Position numbers and translations under genes: made by a program. Below are positions 1 through 6,075 of a stretch of 19,477 bases of DNA, piece by piece. How positions within the stretch are numbered: the stretch's first letter is position 1; the number at the start of each line of letters is the position of its first letter. The notes beneath the pieces were generated by a model that made no database searches, was not told the origin of the DNA, and worked only from the letters and a program-made list of their open reading frames with translations. The DNA comes from an uncultured Pigmentiphaga sp. (GTDB lineage: Bacteria > Pseudomonadota > Gammaproteobacteria > Burkholderiales > Burkholderiaceae_B), in NCBI GenBank assembly GCA_937891425.1, contig CALAGD010000056.1, positions 1-19,477 on the forward strand, given 5' to 3'.

Positions 1-538
1 ACAGTGCCCCGTTGAAAGGGGATTGAGACTGACAACCGGAAATAATTACTGCATCTTTCTGTTGGAAACAGTGCCCCGTTGAAAGGGGATTGAGACGCCG
101 CCAATACGGCGTCGCCCACTTTGGTTTGGGTTGGAAACAGTGCCCCGTTGAAAGGGGATTGAGACGTTGGGTTTCGCAAATATTCTTGCAACTTACGGTT
201 GGAAGCAGTGCCCCGTTGAAAGGGGATTGAGACGCCGAAGAGAACGGCATACTCAATTGCTTCATGTTGGAAACAGTGCCCCGTTGAAAGGGGATTGAGA
301 CCCCTTCGCCAAGGGAATTGCACCAATTCTTTGGTTGGAAACAGTGCCCCGTTGAAAGGGGATTGAGACAACTTCCCGTGCTTGTTCTCGTGTCTCTGCG
401 ATGTTGGAAACAGTGCCCCGTTGAAAGGGGATTGAGACCCGACCGCGTCGATCGCCTCACCGGGACGGCAGTTGGAAACAGTGCCCCGTTGAAAGGGGAT
501 TGAGACTTTCCGACGGGTTTACTGCAGTAAACCGGGGT

Positions 539-578
539 GTTGGAAACAGTGCGTGCTTCGTTAAAAAGAGATTGATAC
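539..578 (+). repeat. Decayed CRISPR repeat with 4-bp insertion
   Basis: This copy starts with the first 14 bases of the repeat, then carries about four extra bases, and ends ATTGATAC instead of ATTGAGAC. The CCCC/GGGG stem is destroyed, so Cas6 recognition is doubtful. It marks the degenerate trailer end of the array. Confidence 0.85.
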
Positions 579-611
579 GGTATATCCTAGCTCTCCAGGT
601 GTGCGCGGATT

Positions 612-647
612 GTTGGAAACATTGCCCCGCTGAAAGTGGATTGACAC
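612..647 (+). repeat. Decayed terminal CRISPR repeat
   Basis: A full-length 36-bp copy with four substitutions relative to the consensus, at repeat positions 11, 19, 26 and 34. One falls in the GGGG arm of the stem and one in the 8-nt tag. It is the last repeat-like unit before the small ORF at 664. Confidence 0.9.
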
Positions 648-663
648 ACTTTTTGGAGACATT

Positions 664-852
664 ATGAAGATCACTCTCGACAACCCCGCAATCCGCAGCG
701 CCATTTGTCAGTATCTGAAAGAAAATGGGATCAATATCGAGAATGCTACGGTTAATATAAGCATTGCATTCTTTCGCGAGACCCCAGCAGGTCAAAGCAA
801 CAGCGTTCTGGCCATATGGGGATGGATACGAGGCAGAAGGGAATCCGACTGA
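664..852 (+). CDS. Small protein of unknown function, 62 aa
   Basis: I do not recognise this gene. It starts with ATG preceded by GGAG about ten bases upstream, immediately after the last decayed CRISPR repeat, and stops 13 bp before a strong intrinsic terminator, which supports it being a genuine transcription unit. The N-terminal half reads like a small ordered domain: a helix (about residues 7-19), a turn at NGI, and a beta strand (ATVNISIAF). The second half is less convincing and is Gly/Arg/Trp rich. Its general pattern recalls small phage-borne proteins, but that is an impression only. The C-terminal half could be altered by an old frameshift; I could not identify a better continuation in the other frames. 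Confidence 0.45.
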   Translation: MKITLDNPAIRSAICQYLKENGINIENATVNISIAFFRETPAGQSNSVLAIWGWIRGRRESD

Positions 853-865
853 ACGCCCCATGCAG

Positions 866-889
866 AAAAGGCCCTTTACAGGGCCTTTT
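866..889 (+). terminator. Rho-independent terminator
   Basis: A perfect inverted repeat AAAAGGCCC / GGGCCTTTT with a 6-nt loop (TTTACA), ending in a run of five T. It follows the small ORF at 664-852 and probably also stops array read-through. The A and T tracts make it potentially bidirectional. Confidence 0.9.
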
Positions 890-973
890 TCTGTTGTGTA
901 CGGACCTGGTGTTTCGCCCATGGTTGAAGAGCCGATCGCAAGGCCATTGTTCCGTTCGCAAGCTCTCCAAAGT

Positions 974-1001
974 CTGACAAACGACGTGCAACCAATATAC
1001 T
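974..1001 (+). promoter_or_regulatory. Sigma-70-like promoter for the lipoprotein operon
   Basis: A -35 box CTGACA (974-979) and a -10 box TATACT (996-1001) are separated by 16 bp. Each differs from consensus at one base. The start codon of the first lipoprotein gene lies 32 bp beyond the -10 box, with GGAG just upstream of it. The promoter lies downstream of the terminator at 866-889, so the three lipoprotein genes should be expressed independently of the CRISPR array. Confidence 0.7.
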
Positions 1002-1033
1002 CGCCGGGGTGTTGAAACTCTGGAGCGAAGGCA

Positions 1034-1483
1034 ATGAATATTGTCAAGGGCATCGTGTTCGCGACTGCGGTAGTGATGCTCTCGGGGTGTCAGACGGCAG
1101 TGCACCACGCAGATGCGGTGCGCGCCGCCATCGATGGAACAGCCCTTTCAGCGGGCGTGGTTCAACGGGAGATACGGGCAGGCATGACGAGCGCGGAGGT
1201 CGTTCAGGTTCTCGGCTCGCCAAACATCGTAACTTCCGACGATCAGCGGCGCGAAGTCTGGGTGTACGACAGGATCGCCACGGATCGCGTCTACTCGACG
1301 AGCAGTGGGGGTGTCTCTTCCCTGATTCTTGGGTTCGGGTCGCAACTGGGCGCTGGAGGAGGACTGGGCTTCAATCAGGCGGCGGGTGCTTCGTCGGTGT
1401 CACAGCGTTCACTGACGGTGATCATCAAGTTCGACGCGGCAGGCCGAGTGCGTGATTTTGCCTACCATCAGGCAAAGTTCTGA
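1034..1483 (+). CDS. BamE/SmpA-like outer-membrane lipoprotein
   Basis: A 149-aa protein with a lipoprotein signal peptide: basic start, hydrophobic stretch and lipobox LSGC with the acylated Cys at residue 19. The central segment, about residues 45-80, has the SmpA/OmlA/BamE pattern: GM-T-x-x-EV followed by LGSP and then strand residues VWVYDR. A Gly/Ser-rich segment (about 88-120) precedes a final strand (TVIIKFDAAGRV). BamE itself assists outer-membrane beta-barrel assembly, but this domain occurs in many lipoproteins of unknown role, so only the fold and location are claimed. ATG with GGAG about 9 bases upstream sets the start. First gene of a three-lipoprotein operon; 16 bp separate it from the next gene. 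Confidence 0.8.
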   Translation: MNIVKGIVFATAVVMLSGCQTAVHHADAVRAAIDGTALSAGVVQREIRAGMTSAEVVQVLGSPNIVTSDDQRREVWVYDRIATDRVYSTSSGGVSSLILGFGSQLGAGGGLGFNQAAGASSVSQRSLTVIIKFDAAGRVRDFAYHQAKF

Positions 1484-1499
1484 ATAGAAATGTGCTGAG

Positions 1500-2099
1500 A
1501 TGACGAACCAGAGAATTCTTCATCAGGGACGCAGGGCGTTCATGTTGAGTGCCGTCACCGTTCTGGCAGGGTGTGCTTTACAGGTTCCTGAGGGTGCGTT
1601 CACGGTGTCGGGAGAAGTGCTTGCGCAGCGGCAGATACAATCTCGGCGGTTTGATGGCCTCTCTGAGGAAGAGATCCTGCAGGCGGGCGCGAATGTGCTG
1701 CAGGATATGGGGTACAACCTCGACGCGAGCGAAACGTCCCTGGGGCTGCTTACCGGAAGCAAGGAACGTGATGCCGTAAATGCCGGGGAAGTAGCTGGCG
1801 CGGTCCTTGTGGCGCTGTTGACCGGATACATACCGCCCGTGAGCGCGGCGCAGAAGATCAGGGTGTCGCTGGTTGTGCGTCCTGCTGGCAGCGAGTCGGT
1901 CATAGCACCTGAGTATGCGGGGGCCGCGGCCGCGGGAACGACCGGCAGGGGCGAATTTGTGGTCAGGGCGACATTTCAGAGGGTCGTCACAAGGACGGAC
2001 CGCAGCACCTACGTGGAAACGATCAACGACCCCGCAATATATCAGGAGTTCTTCGACAAGCTGTCCAAATCGGTTTTCATAGAGGCGCAGAAGATATGA
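1500..2099 (+). CDS. Lipoprotein of unknown function, Tat-like signal
   Basis: A 199-aa protein with lipobox LAGC, Cys at residue 25. The signal carries RR at residues 11-12 within GRRAFML, close to the twin-arginine pattern RRxFL, so Tat export of a folded lipoprotein is possible. That motif argues for the start at 1500 over the later ATG at 1542, which would lose it. The mature part has the motif LQDMGYNLD...SLGLLTGSKERDA (about 69-92), an Ala/Gly-rich middle, and a C-terminal helix IYQEFFDKLSKSVF. Both motifs recur in the next gene, so the two proteins are paralogues; this one has roughly 50 extra residues. Function unknown. Its stop overlaps the next start by 4 bp (ATGA), so translation is coupled. 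Confidence 0.75.
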   Translation: MTNQRILHQGRRAFMLSAVTVLAGCALQVPEGAFTVSGEVLAQRQIQSRRFDGLSEEEILQAGANVLQDMGYNLDASETSLGLLTGSKERDAVNAGEVAGAVLVALLTGYIPPVSAAQKIRVSLVVRPAGSESVIAPEYAGAAAAGTTGRGEFVVRATFQRVVTRTDRSTYVETINDPAIYQEFFDKLSKSVFIEAQKI

Positions 2100-2533
2100 A
2101 GGCACGAGTTCACAGCGTGGCGCGGGTATGCCCGGCGGTCCTGCTAAGCGTTTTTCTGGCTGGGTGCGTTGCAACAACCAGCCAGCATGTGCTCGATTCG
2201 GGAAGTGGAAGCCAGCTGGCTCAACGAAACTTTCAGACCCGGGCGTTTGAAACAACTGACCGGAATCGGGTGTTGCGTGCAGTCATCGATACGCTGCAAG
2301 ACCTCGGTTTCCTGATCGATCAGACGGACAGCAATCTCGGGAGCGTATCTGCGACAAAATGGGACACCTACCAGGTGCGCATGACAGTGAGCACACGTCT
2401 GAGAGGCGATCGGGTCGTAGTGCGCGCGAACGCGCAATATAACCTTCGGCCGATAACAGAGCCTGCACCGTACCAGGACTTTTTCAACGCCTTGAGCAAG
2501 TCGCTGTTCCTGCAGGCGCAGGAGGTGGACTGA
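2096..2533 (+). CDS. Lipoprotein of unknown function, paralogue of the preceding gene
   Basis: A 145-aa protein with a clear lipoprotein signal (hydrophobic AVLLSVFLAGC, Cys at residue 24). The mature domain has LQDLGFLIDQTDSNLGSVSA, matching the LQDMGYNLD...LGLL block of its neighbour, and ends PYQDFFNALSKSLFLQAQ, matching IYQEFFDKLSKSVF there. Overlapping start and stop codons show it is the third gene of the operon. It ends 17 bp from the convergent stop of the CARF-HEPN gene, with no obvious terminator between them. No enzyme motif is visible. An envelope-associated role is all that can be inferred. Confidence 0.75.
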   Translation: MKARVHSVARVCPAVLLSVFLAGCVATTSQHVLDSGSGSQLAQRNFQTRAFETTDRNRVLRAVIDTLQDLGFLIDQTDSNLGSVSATKWDTYQVRMTVSTRLRGDRVVVRANAQYNLRPITEPAPYQDFFNALSKSLFLQAQEVD

Positions 2534-2550
2534 ACAGGGAATGGAAAACG

Positions 2551-3723
2551 CTAATCGCGAAACAGCTCCTTCCTGAGCCTGCGCAGCTCGGTCAGAAGAC
2601 GACTCTCGTCGCGAAGTAGTCTGCTGATTTCTTTCTGATTTTCACCGCGCACGCCATGGGCGAGTGCGTTGCGCAGGCTGTCCAGTCGCCTGGCAGCAGC
2701 GCTTGTATCGAGTGCTCTCTTGCGGGCCTCGTTGCGTACGTCGTAGTCGTCGGGATTCCGGTAGTCCATCTGCTTCATGACGCACCGCGTGACGAATGCC
2801 TCGAACAAGAATATGGTGGCGCGAAGATAATCATTCGTTTTGAGGTAACGGTCGGCGATGGCGAGATCACGCTTTTGCCGCTGGCACTGCTCGTGCCAGC
2901 TCATGCGCTGGACAAGTGCGTCGCGGAACAGGGCGCCGAGTGTACCGTTGTGCTGCTTGACTCTATCGACGGCGCTTCTAAGGGGCGTGAGCGCCTGGGC
3001 GGCGTCGTTGTGATACTCCAGGTGAGCGGCCAGCCGGAGCCGGCGGGCATCTTCGCCGGGCATGCCGTCCTGTTCGAGCAGGTCGGCAAATTGCCCGTAA
3101 TAACCGCTGTGCTGAAAGACCGCGAAGCCTTCCAGCCAGTTCAGCATTTGCAGCATGCCGCCCAGTCGGAGCACGGGTGTGAAACCCTCATCCTTCATCT
3201 GTTCAGCGCCATAATAGACTTCGCTGACCTCGACACCCCGAATGTGGTGGAGATACCGCGCCGCCACCAAGGCAAGCATTGGCAGATGGCGGTAGCCATG
3301 AGTGATGTCAATGTAGACCTGTTCGCCCTGCGGAATGCAGTTGGCGAGGGATCGAAGAATATCTGCCTGCTCGGCGTTGTTGCGTCCATAACCGATCAGT
3401 TCGCAATGTACATCAACGCCGAGTTTCGCGGTCAGGTACGCCTCATGAGCTTTGAGAAGCTCTTGGGTGACTGCACTTGCTTCGGCTGCCTCGACCAGTT
3501 CAAGGATGTGCTCTGTTGATCCAAGGTGGTCGAAGAAAACATCCCACATGCTCCCGGAAGTTCCCAGCAGCACGAGCCGATCGGGCTTTAGCTGACCCAA
3601 CAGGGCTAGGCCGATGTAGGGCACTTCTTCAACGTGACCGTTCTCGAAACGGTAACGCAGTTTCCTGTAGCCGGTAGCACGGTCGCTGTTGCTTCGCCCG
3701 AGAAAACTGATCAGTGTGGTCAT
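2551..3723 (-). CDS. csx2: CARF-HEPN CRISPR ribonuclease, DxTHG/TM1812 family (Csx1/Csx2-like)
   Basis: A 390-aa protein with the layout of cyclic-oligoadenylate-activated ribonucleases. The N-terminal CARF-type half (about 1-210) contains FLGR near the start, LLGTSGSMW (52-60) and the family signature DITHG (139-143) within DITHGYRHLP, which names the Cas_DxTHG family (PF09455; csx2/TM1812, TIGR02221). The C-terminal helical HEPN domain (about 270-390) ends with the catalytic RX4H motif RNALAH (R351, H356). By family knowledge, cOA made by Cas10 binds the CARF dimer and activates RNA cleavage by HEPN. A GGAGG site lies 6 bases before the ATG. It is transcribed away from the cmr operon across a 185-bp divergent region, and convergently with the lipoprotein genes. 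The active-site residues look intact. Confidence 0.9.
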   Translation of the reverse strand: MTTLISFLGRSNSDRATGYRKLRYRFENGHVEEVPYIGLALLGQLKPDRLVLLGTSGSMWDVFFDHLGSTEHILELVEAAEASAVTQELLKAHEAYLTAKLGVDVHCELIGYGRNNAEQADILRSLANCIPQGEQVYIDITHGYRHLPMLALVAARYLHHIRGVEVSEVYYGAEQMKDEGFTPVLRLGGMLQMLNWLEGFAVFQHSGYYGQFADLLEQDGMPGEDARRLRLAAHLEYHNDAAQALTPLRSAVDRVKQHNGTLGALFRDALVQRMSWHEQCQRQKRDLAIADRYLKTNDYLRATIFLFEAFVTRCVMKQMDYRNPDDYDVRNEARKRALDTSAAARRLDSLRNALAHGVRGENQKEISRLLRDESRLLTELRRLRKELFRD

Positions 3724-3908
3724 CCGGCACCTCCGTTATTCCGAAAGGAAACAGTCCCGTTCGCTGGCTGCAGGGTACTTCCGCACCTGGTACGGATTGG
3801 TACCCACAGGTCAACCCCTACAGCTTCGCAAGCTTGCAACTGTTCCGAAGCACTCGTAGGATGGTTATGATTTCAAAATGTTATGGAAGATAGGCAATTG
3901 CGTCAAAG
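3724..3908. promoter_or_regulatory. Divergent intergenic region with inverted repeats and repeat-like fragments
   Basis: This 185-bp region must hold the promoters of both the CARF-HEPN gene (minus) and the cas operon (plus). Visible dyads: ACCTGGTAC/GTAC(cca)CAGGT at 3785-3811, the palindrome GCAAGCTTGC at 3828-3837, and CTTCG/CGAAG at 3824-3828 and 3846-3850. A weak plus-strand candidate promoter is TTCCGA/TATGAT (3843-3848/3866-3871). A minus-strand -35-like TTGACC lies at 3814-3809 without a good -10. It also holds GGAAACAGTCCCGTT (3747-3761), which resembles the 5' half of the CRISPR repeat. The promoter assignments are tentative. Confidence 0.5.
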
Positions 3909-5030
3909 ATGGGATTGAGACGCACGATACTACTGGTCGTTAGCGGAATGTCGCCGCAGGTCATCACGGAAACGTTGTATGTACTTATCCAGGAGAATCG
4001 TGTTCCGGATGAGGTGAGGCTGATTACCACGGAGCGGGGCCGGCAGAATGCCGTGCTGCAACTGCTCGAGGGCGATAGGCACTTTTTCCGGCTCCTGGCT
4101 GATTACAAGGTCTCGCACCGGGTACATTTCGACGAACAATTGATTACCGTCGTTCGCGATGCGAGGGGCCGCCCGCTGTCCGATATCAGAACCCCGGAAG
4201 ACAACGAAGCTGCCGCTGACACGATTTGCTCCATTGTTCGTGAGCTCACCCGTGACGATCACACCGAGCTGCACGTTTCGCTGGCAGGCGGGCGCAAGAC
4301 GATGGGTTTTTATGCCGGGTTTGCACTCTCGCTGTTCGGGCGCCCGCAGGATTGCCTCAGCCATGTTCTGGTCAGCGAGCTCTACGAATCCAATCGGGAT
4401 TTCTTTTATCCCACCCCGAAGCGGCGCGTGATTCATGCAGCAGATGGAAGCGTGCTGGACGCGAGCGCTGCCAAGGTGTGGCTCGCCAGGATTCCGTTCG
4501 TGCGGATGCGCGATCGCTTGCCCGAGATCCTGCTTACCGGAAAGCACAGTTTCAGTGAGACCGTTCGTCTTGCGCGAGAGGCTACCGAGCCTGTCGAGCT
4601 GGCCGTCTCTCCGTTCGAACGAACCTATCGCATCAATCATTGCCACGGGAAGCTGAGTCCTCTGAACACAGCATTGCTGACATGGATGGTGACACGTGCA
4701 CTCGAGGGCAGCCCCCCGATCGAACCGCTGATCGACGGTGAGACGCGACCGGCAGACGATCTGCTTTCGCTCGCTGAGCGGTACTGGCTGGAGTTGCAGC
4801 CGAGAACGGAGACCCTGCTGCGGAAGGAGGGGATCACCCAGCACTGGCTGGAGCAAAACGTTTCGCGCCTCAACAAGACCATCGAGGCCAGCGTCGGACC
4901 AGAACTCGCCAGCCGTTGCAAGCTTGCCAGCCGGCAGTTTGGCCGCCGGCGTGGCTACGCTTTTCCTGACGGTCTGGAATTGCGCATTGAGACTGAAGTC
5001 GGCTCGCCCCAGCCGGGACTGCATGGGTAG
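3909..5030 (+). CDS. Cas_NE0113-family CARF protein, candidate ring nuclease
   Basis: A 373-aa protein of the CRISPR-associated NE0113 family (TIGR02584/PF09623), in some annotations called a Csm6-type ring nuclease. The N-terminal CARF-like fold begins ILLVVSGMSPQVITETLY (7-24), with the family's SLAGGRKTM (124-132), GRPQD (144-148) and the block SHVLVSELYESN...FFYPTP (151-170). The C-terminal third, about 290-373, looks like a winged-helix or all-helical domain (SRLNKTIEASVG, then GYAFPDGLELRIE). I see no RX4-6H HEPN motif, so it is unlikely to be an RNase of the classic Csm6 type. Degradation or sensing of cyclic oligoadenylate is an inference. It begins the cas operon, 38 bp before cmr1. 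The Shine-Dalgarno is weak, and the start codon overlaps an 11-nt match to the CRISPR repeat 3' end. Confidence 0.85.
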   Translation: MGLRRTILLVVSGMSPQVITETLYVLIQENRVPDEVRLITTERGRQNAVLQLLEGDRHFFRLLADYKVSHRVHFDEQLITVVRDARGRPLSDIRTPEDNEAAADTICSIVRELTRDDHTELHVSLAGGRKTMGFYAGFALSLFGRPQDCLSHVLVSELYESNRDFFYPTPKRRVIHAADGSVLDASAAKVWLARIPFVRMRDRLPEILLTGKHSFSETVRLAREATEPVELAVSPFERTYRINHCHGKLSPLNTALLTWMVTRALEGSPPIEPLIDGETRPADDLLSLAERYWLELQPRTETLLRKEGITQHWLEQNVSRLNKTIEASVGPELASRCKLASRQFGRRRGYAFPDGLELRIETEVGSPQPGLHG

Positions 5031-5068
5031 AGACCCGACTGGCACCACGAGTTGCAAGGAGCATGAGG

Positions 5069-6073
5069 ATGAGGCAGCTGGAATACACGGTTCGGTTCCT
5101 CACTCCCGCGTTTGTCGGGAACGCGGAGCAGGCAGGGCAGTGGCGTACACCACCCTTCAAGGCGTTACTGCGTCAGTGGTGGCGTATGGCGGTCGCACAT
5201 ACGTTGAACTTCAACGTCGAGCAGCTTCGGCTGAAGGAGGGCTCCCTGTTTGGCCGTGCGGCAGAAGCGAAAAAGAACGGTGACGACTACGGGAGGAGCA
5301 AGGTGAGGCTCAGACTGGATACATGGGAGTCCGGCCGCCTCAACCAGGCGCCCTCGTTCGGCGCCGTAACGCTTGGGGCATCTGCAAACGGGGGCGGCAG
5401 GGTTGCGGCGGCCCTGTACCTCGGTTACGGGCCCGTTCTTTTCAAGGGTGGCGTCACGCTCAAGAAGAGCCCGGCGATCGAAGCCGGAGCGAAAGCGAAG
5501 CTTGCGCTCGCGTTTCCGGAAGGGCAGTACATCGAGGATGCGCTGGCACTGATGAACGCATATGGCACAGTGGGTGGACGTAGTCGGAACGGCTGGGGCT
5601 CCTTCCAGCTGATGGGGGATCACGTGGGTACACGCGTGCATCAGCGGACCTGGACCGAGGCCATGGAACTGGACTGGCCGCACGCACTCGGACGAGACCA
5701 GCGTGGCCCGCTCGAGTGGGAATCGCAGCCGCTCGCCAGATGGGAAGACGCGCTTCGATTGCTTGCCCAGACGCGGCTGGACATGCGCAGAAGCGTACGC
5801 TACCGCTGGATGCTCGCGTACCCGTTGACCGGTTTCAACGATGCTATCGGGTGGGGAGCAGACGTCCGGGTGCCGCACAGTATCCGATTCAAGGTACGGG
5901 CTCGGGGGGAGCAGTACGTCGCAGCCATCTTCCATATCCCGTGCCGTCCCGCTGAAGAACTCTGGAATCGGCTCCCCAGGGACAAACAGCGGCTGGACGA
6001 GTTCGTAGACTGTTTTGGCTCAGTGCACCGGTTTCTGGACAAGCACTCTCAGTTTCATCGGGTCGAGGGGTAG
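5069..6073 (+). CDS. cmr1: Type III-B RAMP protein Cmr1
   Basis: A 334-aa Cas7-like RAMP subunit. The N-terminus has the Cmr1 pattern: FLTPAFVGNA, then RTPPFKALLRQWWR, the variant in this protein of the glycine-containing RAMP loop that leads into helix KxxxRxWWR. Further RAMP features are LYLGYGPV, the segment ALMNAYGTVGGRSRNGWGSF (a glycine-rich loop) and a C-terminal GSVHRFLDKHSQF. In Cmr complexes Cmr1 caps the target-3' end of the backbone with Cmr6. Of two in-frame ATGs, 5063 and 5069, I prefer 5069 because AAGGAG at 5056-5061 is then at normal spacing (7 nt), while it is only 1 nt from 5063. Only 2 bp separate the stop from cas10. Confidence 0.9.
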   Translation: MRQLEYTVRFLTPAFVGNAEQAGQWRTPPFKALLRQWWRMAVAHTLNFNVEQLRLKEGSLFGRAAEAKKNGDDYGRSKVRLRLDTWESGRLNQAPSFGAVTLGASANGGGRVAAALYLGYGPVLFKGGVTLKKSPAIEAGAKAKLALAFPEGQYIEDALALMNAYGTVGGRSRNGWGSFQLMGDHVGTRVHQRTWTEAMELDWPHALGRDQRGPLEWESQPLARWEDALRLLAQTRLDMRRSVRYRWMLAYPLTGFNDAIGWGADVRVPHSIRFKVRARGEQYVAAIFHIPCRPAEELWNRLPRDKQRLDEFVDCFGSVHRFLDKHSQFHRVEG

Positions 6074-6075
6074 TC

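Larger units (their letters stand above)
1..647 (+). CRISPR. CRISPR array, leader-distal end (type III-B locus)
   Basis: The 36-bp repeat begins GTTGGAAACAGTG and ends GGGGATTGAGAC. Copies lie at 1-29 (cut by the window edge), 61-96, 130-165, 198-233 (one A-to-G change), 266-301, 334-369, 403-438 and 471-506, followed by two decayed copies at 539-578 and 612-647. Spacers are 31, 33, 32, 32, 32, 33, 32, 32 and 33 bp. Each repeat can fold a CCCC/GGGG stem with loop GTTGAAA, followed directly by ATTGAGAC, which matches the 8-nt 5' handle expected after Cas6 cleavage. That sets the sense of transcription as left to right. Decay at the right end fits the old, leader-distal end, so the leader should lie left of the window. 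Part of the same defence system as the Cmr/Cas6 genes about 2 kb to the right. Confidence 0.98.

Noticed and set aside
318..503. Open frame of 61 codons across the CRISPR array
   Set aside because: It simply reads through 36-bp repeats and spacers; the protein shows the repeated segment and has no ribosome binding site.
457..1053. 198-codon minus-strand open frame crossing the array end, small ORF and terminator
   Set aside because: It overlaps repeats, the terminator and a promoter, and its sequence has no domain-like pattern.
3930..5057. 375-codon minus-strand open frame opposite the Cas_NE0113 gene
   Set aside because: A mirror frame in high-GC DNA; the plus-strand protein has clear family motifs.
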